64,000 bases of DNA, from contig NZ_CP108364.1 in assembly GCF_035946055.1 (NCBI RefSeq), positions 7,316,001 through 7,380,000 on the forward strand, given 5' to 3'. Under the pieces are notes generated by a model. The model made no database searches. It worked only from the letters and a program-made list of their open reading frames with translations, and had not been told where the DNA came from. Source of the stretch: Streptomyces sp. NBC_01341 (GTDB taxonomy: Bacteria; Actinomycetota; Actinomycetes; Streptomycetales; Streptomycetaceae). Made by a program: the position numbers and the translations under genes. Shown here piece after piece: positions 8,464 through 16,980 of the stretch (the stretch's first letter is position 1; every line of letters begins with the position of its first letter).

Positions 8464-9384
8464 TTGCCGCAGTTGTACGCGCCTGCGCCCGCCCATTTCA
8501 ACTCGTCCGACTTGTCGTGCGATTGCCTCGCGCACGTGTACGGCGACGCGGCCGATCACCCCGCCCGGAAGCCGCACTACCCGTCGGACATGTCGGACGA
8601 GGAGTGGGCGGCGGTCCGTCCTCTCCTCCCGGTCCCGGCCTGGCTGGAGGGCCGGGGCGGGCAGCCTGAGGGCTACTGCCACCGTCAGATGCTGGATGCG
8701 ATCCGTTACCTCGTCGCGGGCGGGATCTCCTGGCGGTCGATGCCGGTGGACTTCCCCGCCTGGGCCCGGGTCTATGCCTTCTTCCGCCGCTGGCGCGCGA
8801 ACGAGCTGATCGCCGAGTTCCATGACCGGCTGCGGGAGAACGTTCGAAAGCGGGAAAGTCGCGAGGCGCAACCCAGCGCGGGGATCATCGACACGCAGTC
8901 GGTGAAGGCGGCCGCCTCGGTGCCCGCCGCCTCGCGCGGCTACGACGGAGGTAAGCAGGTCAACGGGCGGAAGCGTCACGTGATCACAGATTGTCTCGGT
9001 CTGATCCTAGTCGTCGCGGTCACCGCCGCGAACATGGGCGACCGCGAGGCAGCCCTCCCCTTGCCGGCCCGGCTGCGGGACCTGCACCGGGACATCACCC
9101 TGGTCTGGGCCGACGGCGGCTACACCGGCGGCCTGATCGACTGGTGCCGGGAGAAGCTCGTGCTCACCCTCGAGATCGTCAAACGTACCGACGACATGGA
9201 GGGGTTCGTGGTGCTACCGCGACGGTGGGTGGTAGAGAGGACGCTGCGCTGGTTGATGCATTCGAGGCGTCTGGCCAGGGACTACGAGACCCTGCCCGCG
9301 ACCAGCGAGGCGATGATCCTGTTCTCGATGATCACGCGAATGGGGCGCCGGCTGGCCCGGCGACGAGCCGCCGTCCGGCACTGA
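8464..9384 (+). CDS. IS5-family transposase
   Basis: Intact 306-residue DDE transposase starting at TTG 8464. The N-terminal DUF4096-like domain contains PSDMSDEEWAAVRPLLP, RYLVAGGISWRSMP and AFFRRWRANELI. The DDE core has IIDTQSVKAAA (first D), WADGGYTGGLIDW (second D) and RRWVVERTLRWLMHSRRL (E). The C-terminus ends SEAMILFSMITRMGRRL. All three acidic residues are present, so the protein could be active. Fragments of similar enzymes lie at 23.56 and 47.3 kb. Confidence 0.88.
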   Translation: MPQLYAPAPAHFNSSDLSCDCLAHVYGDAADHPARKPHYPSDMSDEEWAAVRPLLPVPAWLEGRGGQPEGYCHRQMLDAIRYLVAGGISWRSMPVDFPAWARVYAFFRRWRANELIAEFHDRLRENVRKRESREAQPSAGIIDTQSVKAAASVPAASRGYDGGKQVNGRKRHVITDCLGLILVVAVTAANMGDREAALPLPARLRDLHRDITLVWADGGYTGGLIDWCREKLVLTLEIVKRTDDMEGFVVLPRRWVVERTLRWLMHSRRLARDYETLPATSEAMILFSMITRMGRRLARRRAAVRH

Positions 9385-9889
9385 GCATCCCCGATGCCTC
9401 CAGGAGCAACCAGCCACGCTCGCCCAGGCGTTTCGCCTTTGAGCGCACTCCTTCGACCTTCGCCGGCACTGTCGTATCGATCCCCAGCGCCTCCGCGATG
9501 TCCTTGGCCCGCACCGGCTCCGGGCCCGGCCGGTCCTGGAGCACATTCAAGATCCGCTGATTGTCCGGCGAGAGGACTGGCACCGACAGCCCCTCCCGCC
9601 ACGCAGGCACCACAGCCCCCGGCACCGACGCGGCCACGGGCTCAGGGCCGGGCTCGGGCGGCGCAACCTTCTCCTCTCCGTCCTCCGTGACGACGGCGGT
9701 CTCGGCTGCGGACACGGCCAGGGCATCAACGAGTTCCTCACGCGCGATCACCCGTCGCTCCAACTCGACCTCAGCGGCCTCCAGCGCTGCGGCCGCCAAC
9801 GCCGCGGCCTCCCGGCGCTCTTCGGCCCGCACACGAGCAGCCGCCTCGCGCTCCTCCAGCAAACCCAGAATCGACGCCACCGCGCGCAC
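9332..9889 (-). CDS. Coiled-coil/winged-helix protein, 3-prime end lost into the IS
   Basis: Read from GTG 9889 (or 9880; ATG 9946 is further upstream). Residues 1-70 form an Ala/Glu/Arg coiled coil (ILGLLEEREAAARVRAEERR). After a Pro-rich linker, VLSPDNQRILNVLQDR and RAKDIAEALGI look like a winged helix, ending KVEGVRSKAKRLGERGW. The last 15 or so residues overlap the transposase 3-prime end in antisense and do not look native. The gene was therefore probably truncated. It may be a passenger or a regulator. Confidence 0.5.
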   Translation of the reverse strand: MRAVASILGLLEEREAAARVRAEERREAAALAAAALEAAEVELERRVIAREELVDALAVSAAETAVVTEDGEEKVAPPEPGPEPVAASVPGAVVPAWREGLSVPVLSPDNQRILNVLQDRPGPEPVRAKDIAEALGIDTTVPAKVEGVRSKAKRLGERGWLLLEASGMLSAGRRLVAGPAGAPFA

Positions 9890-10061
9890 CTCGACAATCA
9901 GACGGAAACAGGACGCAGGATCTCTCCCTCGTCCCACCGAAACCATTCCTGACCAGCGAAGACTCAAAGATCACGTTCGGTTGAGATACGGCTTCTCAGA
10001 CTTCCCCTCTTCTACCTGGCCTGTCCCGCTGTGTGGGGGTGGGTGGTGTGGCTGCTGGGCG

Positions 10062-10134
10062 GGCGTGGTCTCGGGGAAGCCGGGGCGGCGCTGCGCTGGC
10101 TTCTGAGGGCTGCGGCGGCCCGATGGGCACCGCA
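10062..10134 (+). repeat. Dispersed repeat core, copy a
   Basis: Contains gcgtggtctcggggaa, ggcgctgcgctggcttc and ctgcggcggcccg in order. The same blocks recur at 16981-17017 (shorter) and 18003-18079. A further 23 bp upstream (ctcagacttcccctcttctacctgg, starting 9995) is shared with the second copy. Confidence 0.6.
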
Positions 10135-10297
10135 GCGACCAGACACCGAACGGGGCCCGCACCATCCCCCCAACATCCCCCCCAACATTGGTTCCAACAT
10201 CCCCCCAACATCCCGCGCGCACGATGACGCCCGACGCCTGCACAACCACAGGTCAGGCACCGTTTTTCGCGTGGTGAGTGCTCTGGCTTTGTTCACG

Positions 10298-10330
10298 AGA
10301 ACCGGCTCTGGCTCACTTTCCGTGGTGACG
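10298..10330 (-). repeat. 30-bp repeat, inverted copy
   Basis: On the minus strand it reads tgagccagagccggttctcg, matching 19 of 20 bases of the copies at 10432-10451 and 16882-16901. Flanking cacggaa bases are also shared. Confidence 0.5.
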
Positions 10331-10420
10331 AACCTTCGATTACTGCGTCGGCCCGGCGAGCACGGGAAACCTGCAGGCCAGAGGGTCGCCCGACGTGGAC
10401 AGGAGTGGGGACGGCGTCCC

Positions 10421-10451
10421 ATCACGGAAGTTGAGCCAGAGCCCGTTCTCG
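10421..10451 (+). repeat. 30-bp repeat, copy next to a terminator
   Basis: Reads tgagccagagcccgttctcg at 10432-10451 after tcacggaa. It is identical in this core to 16882-16901. Its second half forms the hairpin 10435-10460. Confidence 0.55.
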
Positions 10452-10460
10452 GGCTCTGGC
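10435..10460 (-). terminator. Terminator hairpin for the 10478-11188 gene
   Basis: Ten-base arms 10435-10444 and 10451-10460 (gccagagccc / gggctctggc) flank a 6-nt loop. It sits 18 bases past the minus-strand stop at 10478, the expected place for a terminator. Confidence 0.55.
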
Positions 10461-10477
10461 ACAAATTTCGTGATCGG

Positions 10478-11188
10478 TTACGTTGCGTGTTGGCCGCCGG
10501 AATCTGGCAGTGGTGCGCTGATGGCCAGATCTTCGTCGAGTCTGGCTACCAGGTCTTCGGCGAGAGTCGGAACGTGGCGAGTGGCCCACTGCTTGGTGAG
10601 AGAGAGAAAGCCTTGCAGTTCCTCCTGCACGGTATGCAGGATTGCCGGTAGGTCAGCCACCATGATCTCGATGGGCTGCCCCAAAGGAGTTTCTTGAGCG
10701 TCTGCTCCGTCCGGCCACAGCTGCACGGCCTCGTCGGCGTGCTCAAGCCTTGGCGAAGGGTCATGGCCGAGCCACAGGGGCTCTCCGTCTGCGATGTCGA
10801 GCCACTCGCGCCAGTCCTCCAGGCCGCAACAACATCCTGGCCGGACGGTGACGTTGGTTCGAGTGTCGTGGACGCGCAAGCCTCCTGGTGCGATGACCTT
10901 GTCTGTCTCCAGCAGGTGGCGAATCGCCTCGCCGGCGTCCGTCAGGGGGCAATCGTCGTCACCTGAACGCGAGTTGTAGTCAGCCAGCATGGCCAGCGCG
11001 GTGCCGACGTCGAGCGGGGGCATACTGCCCGACAGAGCCATGAGCTGGTACGGAGGCAGGTCAGCCACCGGCCAGAAAGAGAAGTCAACGGTGTCTGGGG
11101 TCTCCAGGACGGCATTCACGATCAACACGGCGTCATTCTCGCCTCGGGCGGTCCAGCCCGCCTGGCATTTTCTCTCGGGGCTCGTCAC
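10478..11188 (-). CDS. Hypothetical protein with N-terminus altered by ISL3 end
   Basis: A 236-residue frame. The body reads as coding (VDFSFWPVADLPPYQLMAL, LEDWREWLDIADGEPLWLG). An embedded CCCG cysteine cluster follows NVTVRPG. The family is unknown. The GTG at 11188 and the first roughly 15 codons come from the end of the ISL3 element, whose transposase stop overlaps at 11185-11187. The original start was therefore probably removed by the insertion. There is no membrane segment. A terminator hairpin follows. Confidence 0.5.
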   Translation of the reverse strand: MTSPERKCQAGWTARGENDAVLIVNAVLETPDTVDFSFWPVADLPPYQLMALSGSMPPLDVGTALAMLADYNSRSGDDDCPLTDAGEAIRHLLETDKVIAPGGLRVHDTRTNVTVRPGCCCGLEDWREWLDIADGEPLWLGHDPSPRLEHADEAVQLWPDGADAQETPLGQPIEIMVADLPAILHTVQEELQGFLSLTKQWATRHVPTLAEDLVARLDEDLAISAPLPDSGGQHAT

Positions 11189-11256
11189 GCCAGGAGAACG
11201 CGTTTCCGGAGTAGGTCGAAGCCAGCGCGGCCGAACATCTGGCGTTTGAGCATCTT
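11185..11256 (-). pseudogene. ISL3-family transposase, C-terminal 23 codons
   Basis: Minus-strand bases 11256 to 11188 encode KMLKRQMFGRAGFDLL and then RKRVLLA, followed by TGA. This is the typical end of an ISL3 transposase. It continues in frame from the codon at 15248-15250, where the N-terminal part stops after GHVARI. The 3.99 kb between the two parts is therefore an insertion. Confidence 0.8.
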
Positions 11257-11261
11257 AAAAG

Positions 11262-11275
11262 TTACGTGGAATCTG
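11262..11275 (+). repeat. Left terminal inverted repeat of the recombinase element
   Basis: ttacgtggaatctg. It is paired with cagattccacataa at 15233-15246, with one mismatch. Confidence 0.75.
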
Positions 11276-11312
11276 TCCGGGGTGATCATGTCTCCCCGGT
11301 GCAACCACGGAC

Positions 11313-12395
11313 TTGGGAGATGGCTTGAACGGCACAACGGTGCTGACGGAGAAGTGGCCGGTACTTGGCCGGCACGAGCAGGCGGCGACCTGGCTAATGA
11401 TGTGGACGGATCTTGGACGTGCGCCCCGCACGATCGATGCCTACGCCCGCGGACTGGCCGAGTACCTGGCGATGTGCGAACGGGAGAACGTCGAACCGGT
11501 CACCGCTAACCGCGCCCACATTGCAGCTTATGTGCGGGAGTTGACATCGCGGCCGCACCGCCGAGGGGCGAACGTGGTGGCAATCGACTCGGGGTCGGGA
11601 CTGGCCAACGCCACCATCCAGCAGCGCCTGGTGCCGGTCCGCCTGTTCTACGACTTCCTCATGGAGGAGGGTCTGCGCGAATCGAACCCGGTCGGCCGCG
11701 GCCGCTACACCCCTGGGCGCCAGCAGGGCGGGCAGCAGCGCGGACTGGTGCCGCGGCTCACGAAGCTGCCATGGATCCCCAGCGAACAGCAGTGGCTGGG
11801 GATCCTGCAGGTCGCGCGAGAGGAGTCGGTCCGCAACCGTGTGATGCTGGCCCTGGCCTACGATTCCGCACTGCGGCGAGAGGAACTGTGCTCGCTGCGG
11901 ACAGATGACCTGGACCCGGCCCACCGGACGCTGAGGGTGCGGGCGGAGACGACGAAGAACCGGCTGGAGCGGGTGGTGCCGTACTCGGCGTCGACCGGCG
12001 TACTGATGTCGGCCTACCTCGCCCACCGGGCCACGGTCAGCCGAGCCAGGGGGCCGCTGTTCCTCTCCGAATCCCGGCGCAACTACGGCCAGCCGCTGAG
12101 CCTGTGGACCTGGTCGAAGGTGGTCCGCGGGATCGCCCTGGCGGCCGGTGTCCCGCGGTTCTCGACCCACACCACCAGGCATCTGTGCCTGACCGATCTG
12201 GCCCGGATGGGTTGGGAGTTGCACGCGATCGCTTCCTTCGCCGGACACCGTCACACCGACTCCACGCTTCAGTACATCCATCTGTCGGGTCGGGACCTGG
12301 CCGACAAGCTCGCCCGCGGTATGGAGCACATCCATGCTTGGCGAATAGAGGCGCTCACTTCCCCGAACGGCACATCGCCGGAGGTGGCACGGTGA
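11313..12395 (+). CDS. Tyrosine recombinase (first of pair, TnpA-like)
   Basis: 360 residues from TTG 11313; GTG 11340 is an equally good start. The N-terminal SAM-like core-binding domain includes APRTIDAYARGLAEYL. The catalytic domain has all expected residues: Arg in ALRREELCSL (about residue 188), Lys in TTKNRLERVVP, HxxR in HTTRHLCLTDL (about 286), His in GHRHTDS and the nucleophile Tyr in LQYIHL (about 320). Its size matches Tn554 TnpA (361). It overlaps the next recombinase by 4 bases. The two probably act together to excise and insert the element whose ends lie at 11262 and 15246. Confidence 0.88.
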   Translation: MGDGLNGTTVLTEKWPVLGRHEQAATWLMMWTDLGRAPRTIDAYARGLAEYLAMCERENVEPVTANRAHIAAYVRELTSRPHRRGANVVAIDSGSGLANATIQQRLVPVRLFYDFLMEEGLRESNPVGRGRYTPGRQQGGQQRGLVPRLTKLPWIPSEQQWLGILQVAREESVRNRVMLALAYDSALRREELCSLRTDDLDPAHRTLRVRAETTKNRLERVVPYSASTGVLMSAYLAHRATVSRARGPLFLSESRRNYGQPLSLWTWSKVVRGIALAAGVPRFSTHTTRHLCLTDLARMGWELHAIASFAGHRHTDSTLQYIHLSGRDLADKLARGMEHIHAWRIEALTSPNGTSPEVAR

Positions 12396-14731
12396 GTGCA
12401 TCTCGGCTGACCCTGCCTGCGGAGAACGAACCCGAACGCTGGTCCTGGCCGATCATCCCGGACCGCTACGACACTGCTGTCGAGGTCCGGCCCGCTGAGG
12501 CCCACGCCATCAGCGAACTCGGGGTGCGGAATCTGCGCCGGCTCAAGGACCACGATCCGTCCGCTGCCGGCTGGCCGGTGATCCACCGTCTGCTGGTCCC
12601 GCTGGAGGCGGTCAACGCCGCCCTGGACTCGCCACCCACCCCGCACCGTCGACGCGCCATGCTCGACGTGATCGCCGTGCTGCTGACACGTTGCGCGGAG
12701 ACCGGCCAGACCTTTTGGGGATGGACCCCGCAGGAGTGGATCCATCTGCTCGGCCGCAACCAGGCCGAGTTCCACCAGCACAGGCCGGGCTGGGTCAACG
12801 ACGAGGTCCGCCCCTATCTCGCCGCGCACGCCTACCTGCTGGGCTCCTTCAACGAATTCCACCGACTCGGCAGCTTCCAACGGCTCACCCTGTCCTGGCG
12901 GATCTTCGGACGCGACCGGGTGAGCAGCGAGATCGCCCGCATCCGAGCGGTCCTCGCCTCCTGGGGATACCAACTGGGCCGGGACGACGACACTCTGCTG
13001 CCGATGGTCGTCTGCCAACTCCTCCTCCTCAGCCGGAGCCCGCATCTTGAGGACCTCGACACCGCACTGTTCGACCTGGTCCGGCGCGAGAAAATGCTGG
13101 CCAGCTCACAGCGCTACACACTGCACGCCACGCAGCGGGCGGTTGCCGAGCTCGGATTCTGTGATCCTCCCCAGCCCATCACCGGCCGCCACTCGGCACG
13201 GGCTACCGGCGGCGCGAAGACGTGGGAACAGTGGGTCGACCGCTGGCACGCCACCTCTACGCTCAGCCCCGGCGTCCGCGGCGCCATGCGCTCCGCCCTC
13301 CTCAGGGTGGGTCGGTGGATCGCCGCTGAACAGCCCGAGGCTGCAGACCCGAAAGACTGGACGCGTCAGATCTGCGCGACCTGGATCGCAGCAGTGGACC
13401 GGATGAAGGTCGGTGACTACGTTCAGCGGACAGCCGGCCTGGGAAACCGTCTCGGCAAGCCGCTCGAAGCGGCGACCAAGGCCGGGCAGATCACTGCGCT
13501 GCGGACGTTCTTCAGGGACTGCCAGGAATGGGAGTGGCTGCCCCGCAGCTTCGACCCCCTGCGCGCGCTGGCGATCCCTCGCAGCATCACAGCCCTCCTC
13601 GGCCCCGACCCGCGGGTCATCGCCGATGAGGTCTGGGCGAAGCTTCTGTGGGCGGGCCTGAACCTGGAAGCCGCAGACCTCCCACAGTCTCAGGCCGGGC
13701 AGTTCTACCCCTTCGAAATGGTCCGCGCGGTCACACTGACCTGGTTGTTCTCCGGTCAACGCAGCAACGAGATCGCCCGATTGAGAGTCGGCTGCATCCG
13801 CTGGCAGCACGACGGCGCTCCCATCACCGGCGACTCACAGCAGGTCCTGGCCCGCGACACCATCTGCCTCCTCGACGTCCCACCCCACAAAACCGGCACC
13901 GCCTTCAGCAAGCCCGTCGACCCGATCCTCGGCCAAGCCGTCGACGCCTGGCAGGCCGTCCGTCCCGACCAACCGAAGTTCACCGACCGCCGCACCGGCG
14001 AGCGCGTCGACCTGCTGTTCGCCATCCGGGCCCGCCGCGTCTCCACCCACTACATCAACAACACGATCATCCCGATGCTCTGCCGCAAAGCCGGCGTCCC
14101 CGCCGCCGACGTCCGCGGCAACATCACCAGCCATCGCGCCCGGTCCACCATCGCGAGCCAGCTCTACAACGCCAAGGAACCGATGACGCTGTTCGAACTG
14201 CAAGCCTGGCTCGGACACCGATCACCGCAATCCACCCAGTACTACGCGAAGATCACACCGAACACCCTGTCCAAGGCATACTCCGAAGCGGGCTACTTCG
14301 AGCGGAACGTCCGCACGATCGAGGTCCTGGTCGACCGCGACGCGGTCGCCTCCGGGGCCGCAGCCACCGGCGAACCATGGCAGTACTACGATCTCGGTCA
14401 CGGGCTGTGCTCCTACACGTTCTTCGAACAGTGCCAGCACCGGATGGCCTGCGCCCGCTGCGATTTCTACACGCCCAAGGAATCGACGAGAACCCAGCTC
14501 GTCGAAGCCAAGGCCAACTTGCAGCGCATGCTCGTGAGCATTCCGCTCACCGACGAGGAACGCGCCGCCGTCGACGACGGCCAGAGTGCACTCGATCGCC
14601 TCCTTGAGCGCCTCGCCGAAGTGGCCACGCCGGCCGGCCCGACACCGAACGAACTCCGCGCCGAACCCGGCCGGCTCCTGCCGCTGGCCGTGCACTCAGC
14701 ACCCGACCCCACCGACCGAAAGCACTGCTGA
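12392..14731 (+). CDS. Large tyrosine recombinase (second of pair, TnpB-like)
   Basis: 779 residues from GTG 12392, which overlaps the upstream stop (GTGA). The first 400 residues are an unrecognised helical N-terminal region with AGWPVIHRLLVPLEAV. The catalytic domain shows Arg in FSGQRSNEIARLRVG (about residue 457), Lys in PPHKTGTAFSKP, HxxR in SHRARSTIASQLY (about 580), His in LGHRSPQST and Tyr in QYYAKI (about 617). A C-terminal Cys motif (LCSYTFFEQCQHRMACARC) may bind zinc, and an acidic helical tail follows. This arrangement matches TnpB of Tn554-type elements, although longer. A stop-start gap of one base leads to the phosphatase gene. Confidence 0.88.
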   Translation: MSASRLTLPAENEPERWSWPIIPDRYDTAVEVRPAEAHAISELGVRNLRRLKDHDPSAAGWPVIHRLLVPLEAVNAALDSPPTPHRRRAMLDVIAVLLTRCAETGQTFWGWTPQEWIHLLGRNQAEFHQHRPGWVNDEVRPYLAAHAYLLGSFNEFHRLGSFQRLTLSWRIFGRDRVSSEIARIRAVLASWGYQLGRDDDTLLPMVVCQLLLLSRSPHLEDLDTALFDLVRREKMLASSQRYTLHATQRAVAELGFCDPPQPITGRHSARATGGAKTWEQWVDRWHATSTLSPGVRGAMRSALLRVGRWIAAEQPEAADPKDWTRQICATWIAAVDRMKVGDYVQRTAGLGNRLGKPLEAATKAGQITALRTFFRDCQEWEWLPRSFDPLRALAIPRSITALLGPDPRVIADEVWAKLLWAGLNLEAADLPQSQAGQFYPFEMVRAVTLTWLFSGQRSNEIARLRVGCIRWQHDGAPITGDSQQVLARDTICLLDVPPHKTGTAFSKPVDPILGQAVDAWQAVRPDQPKFTDRRTGERVDLLFAIRARRVSTHYINNTIIPMLCRKAGVPAADVRGNITSHRARSTIASQLYNAKEPMTLFELQAWLGHRSPQSTQYYAKITPNTLSKAYSEAGYFERNVRTIEVLVDRDAVASGAAATGEPWQYYDLGHGLCSYTFFEQCQHRMACARCDFYTPKESTRTQLVEAKANLQRMLVSIPLTDEERAAVDDGQSALDRLLERLAEVATPAGPTPNELRAEPGRLLPLAVHSAPDPTDRKHC

Positions 14732-14732
14732 C

Positions 14733-15221
14733 ATGCGACCAAACCTGTTCACCATCGACTTCCCCGGCCCCGGACGGGTGAGCACCATGGCCCGACCCCG
14801 TGGCGGCGACTGGCTCGAAGACGAGATGACCGCGCTGAGACGCTCTGGCGTCGACATCTTGGTCTGCGCACTCACCAGGCCCGAACTCCAAGACCTCGGC
14901 CTCGCCGAGGAGCCGCAGGCAGCTGCCGCGGCCGGGCTGCGGTTCGTGGCCGTCCCCATCACCGACCGCACGGTCCCCGAGCTCGCCACGGTCCTTCCCA
15001 CCCTGGACACGCTCGCCGAACAACTCCGCGAAGGCGCACATATCGTCACCCACTGCCGAGCCGGCATCGGACGCTCGTCCCTCCTTGCCGCCGCACTCCT
15101 CATTCTCGGCGGCATCGGCCCTGACATCTCCTGGAACCTGATCGAACGTGCTCGCGGGCTCGCCGTCCCCGACACCGCTGAGCAGCGCGAGTGGACGATG
15201 CAACTGCGCAAAGCTCCATGA
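14733..15221 (+). CDS. Dual-specificity/tyrosine protein phosphatase
   Basis: 162 residues from ATG 14733, one base after the recombinase stop, so it is almost certainly co-transcribed. The P-loop HCRAGIGRSS carries the Cys-x5-Arg signature. PITDRTVP upstream supplies a plausible general-acid Asp. Adjacent hydrophobic LLAAALLILGG follows as in other cysteine phosphatases. It has no signal peptide, so it is cytosolic. Its target is unknown. The position as third gene of the element, just inside the right inverted repeat, makes it cargo or an accessory transposition protein. A role in dephosphorylating a recombinase or a host factor is speculation. Confidence 0.85.
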   Translation: MRPNLFTIDFPGPGRVSTMARPRGGDWLEDEMTALRRSGVDILVCALTRPELQDLGLAEEPQAAAAAGLRFVAVPITDRTVPELATVLPTLDTLAEQLREGAHIVTHCRAGIGRSSLLAAALLILGGIGPDISWNLIERARGLAVPDTAEQREWTMQLRKAP

Positions 15222-15232
15222 TCTTGACAATT

Positions 15233-15246
15233 CAGATTCCACATAA
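15233..15246 (-). repeat. Right terminal inverted repeat of the recombinase element
   Basis: cagattccacataa, the inverted partner of 11262-11275. It begins 11 bases after the phosphatase stop. Confidence 0.75.
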
Positions 15247-15247
15247 T

Positions 15248-16774
15248 GATGCGGGCGACGTGCCCTTCCACGACTCCGGAGCTCCAGGGAAGGGTGAGGC
15301 CGGCGACGACGGCGTCACGGTCGCGGTCGATGCCCGCGGCGAGGGTGTGGAGACCGGGCAGGTCGTCGTGGCGGACGGCATCGAGCCACTCGGGCAGCCG
15401 TTGGCCCTGTCGTTCGGTGAGGATCTGAGCGAACGAACGGACGTGTCTGGTGAGGGCTTCCAGGTCGGGGCAGTGGGCCAAGGCGGCCTTCATCCGGAGC
15501 TGTTCGCCCTCGGAGAGGGACTCCGGGTGCCGGAGGATCCAGCCGGCGACCGTGCGGGGTGAGGGCGGGGGCGCGGTGACCGGGTCGGCCGAAAGGCGCT
15601 TGGTTCGGAAGTAGGCGCGAACTCGCTGGTAGCTGCCTTTGTAGCCGAGTAGCACGATCTCCTCCCATGCCTTCCAGGCGTTGGTGCAGCCCTGGTTCCA
15701 GCGGTCGTCCAGGTAGGGCCTGTACTCGTCGAGAACGGAGGGGCGGCCCTGCCACTGGCCGTGAAAGAGCTCTTCCGGGGTAGTGGCGTCGGCGAGGAGT
15801 TTTACTGTGCGGTAGGTCATGCCGAGCTGGCGTTGGATCGCGCGGCGGCTGTTGCCGGCGGCCAGCAACGCGTGGACCGCAGCGTGGTTGGCCCGGGTTC
15901 TGTCGGCGAACCGGTGGCCCGTCGGCCACGGCGAGCCAGTAGGGTCAGCCGGCTCTTCCGGTTCCTTGACCTGCCGGGGCGGCTCGGGCGTGGTGCCGCG
16001 CAGGCACCCACGATGGTCGGCGACACAACGTTCTGCGGCTTCGCTGAGGTTGTGCCAGAGGTGCCGTCGGTCCGCGACCTTCACTGCTTGAGGTGCCCCA
16101 GCAGTGGCGCCTTCGGCAAAGAACGGGGCTCGGTCCCGACAGACGACTTCGATCCCTGGCCTCTCGGCCAGCCAGGCGGCCAGGCTCGATGTCTCCCGGT
16201 CCGGCCGTAGGTCGACCGGCCGTCGAGTCTCGACGTCGACCAGCACGGTGCCGTAGTGGCGGCCCTTGCGCGTGGCGTACTCATCGACGCCGACCACCCG
16301 CGGGGTCGGCAGTTCCGGTTCGGGCAGCGCCTCAATCAGTCGCAGCACTGTGCTGCGACTGACGGTCACTCCGAACACGCCAGCCATTCGGGCGCCCGCC
16401 CGACCAGCAAGGGCGAGGCCCACCGCCGCCAGTGTCGAACGCAGACGCTCGGTCCACCGGCCGTACCTCCGCGTCAGTCCCAGCACCTGCTCAACGAACG
16501 TCCGCCGCGGGCACGAAGCGTCCCGGCAGGCGAACCGGCGGACCCGCAGACACAGCACCACCCGGAGCCCTCCGCTGGGCACATCCGCCGGAAACCTCAG
16601 GTAGGAGCTATGAACCCGACTCGACCAGGTCCCGCACCCCGGACACACCGAACCGGACGCTGTTCTGCGAGCCTCGACCCGCACCGTCCCGTTGTCTACG
16701 TCCACCGCCACCACCGCCACGTCCGCGATCGACGGGAACAGCAACTCCTCCAGCCGGAGCGCTACTTCTTCCAC
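15248..16774 (-). pseudogene. ISL3-family transposase, N-terminal 509 codons
   Basis: ATG 16774 opens a standard ISL3 transposase. A zinc-binding N-terminus has CPGCGTWSSRVHSSYLR and RRFACRDASCPRRTF. An HTH follows, then the DDE domain: VVGVDEYATRKGRHYGTVL (first D), VKVADRRHLWHNLSEA (second D) and SSGVVEGHVARI (E). It stops being ISL3 after ARI at 15248. The missing 23 codons lie at 11185-11256. Reunited, the enzyme would be about 532 residues with no other damage visible, so it was intact until the recombinase element landed in it. Confidence 0.88.
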
Positions 16775-16870
16775 AGCCCCGAAGTGTCAACCGCCCGAGA
16801 TGTCCACTGATCATTTTCAGGCGACTTCCTGGAGCCAACACAGCCAGGAACCGTTACTCAGAGTGCGCAT

Positions 16871-16901
16871 GTCACGGAATTTGAGCCAGAGCCCGTTCTC
16901 G
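16871..16901 (+). repeat. 30-bp repeat, third copy
   Basis: tgagccagagcccgttctcg at 16882-16901 after cacggaa, identical in core to 10432-10451. Here no hairpin forms because the downstream arm is missing. Confidence 0.55.
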
Positions 16902-16980
16902 CGGACAGAGCCAGTGCTCAGACTTCCCCTCTTCTACCTGGCTGCCTGGCTATGGGGTGGTGGTGTGGTGGCTGGTGTTG

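Larger units (their letters stand above)
8318..9999 (+). mobile_element. IS5-family element or composite of two copies
   Basis: The left end ctgagaagccgcatctcgac (from 8318) and the right end at 9978-9999 are inverted repeats with 20 of 22 matches. Between them lie a plus-strand transposase and a minus-strand winged-helix gene. No matching end occurs directly after the transposase stop at 9384. Either this is a 1.68-kb element with a passenger gene, or two copies have recombined. Confidence 0.5.
10000..10477. other. Repeat-rich intergenic region
   Basis: No gene is supported. It contains one copy of the GGCGCTGCGCTGGCTTC repeat core, a C-rich tract with four spaced cccccaacat units (about 10167-10216), and two inverted copies of a repeat of about 30 bp (10298-10330 and 10421-10451). 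Confidence 0.5.
11257..15247 (+). mobile_element. Recombinase-recombinase-phosphatase element inserted in an ISL3 gene
   Basis: About 3991 bp separates two in-frame pieces of one transposase gene. The ends are inverted repeats TTAYGTGGAATCTG at 11262-11275 and 15233-15246 (13 of 14 identical). Left of the left repeat are five extra bases that the right side lacks, as expected for recombinase-mediated insertion with a short donor-derived core. The element carries three tightly packed plus-strand genes. The two-recombinase arrangement resembles Tn554 (tnpA, tnpB), but the third gene is a phosphatase instead of tnpC. Confidence 0.8.

Noticed and set aside
10167..10216. cccccaacat units as a possible CRISPR or iteron array
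   Set aside because: Four imperfect 10-bp units without spacers or a cas gene; low complexity.
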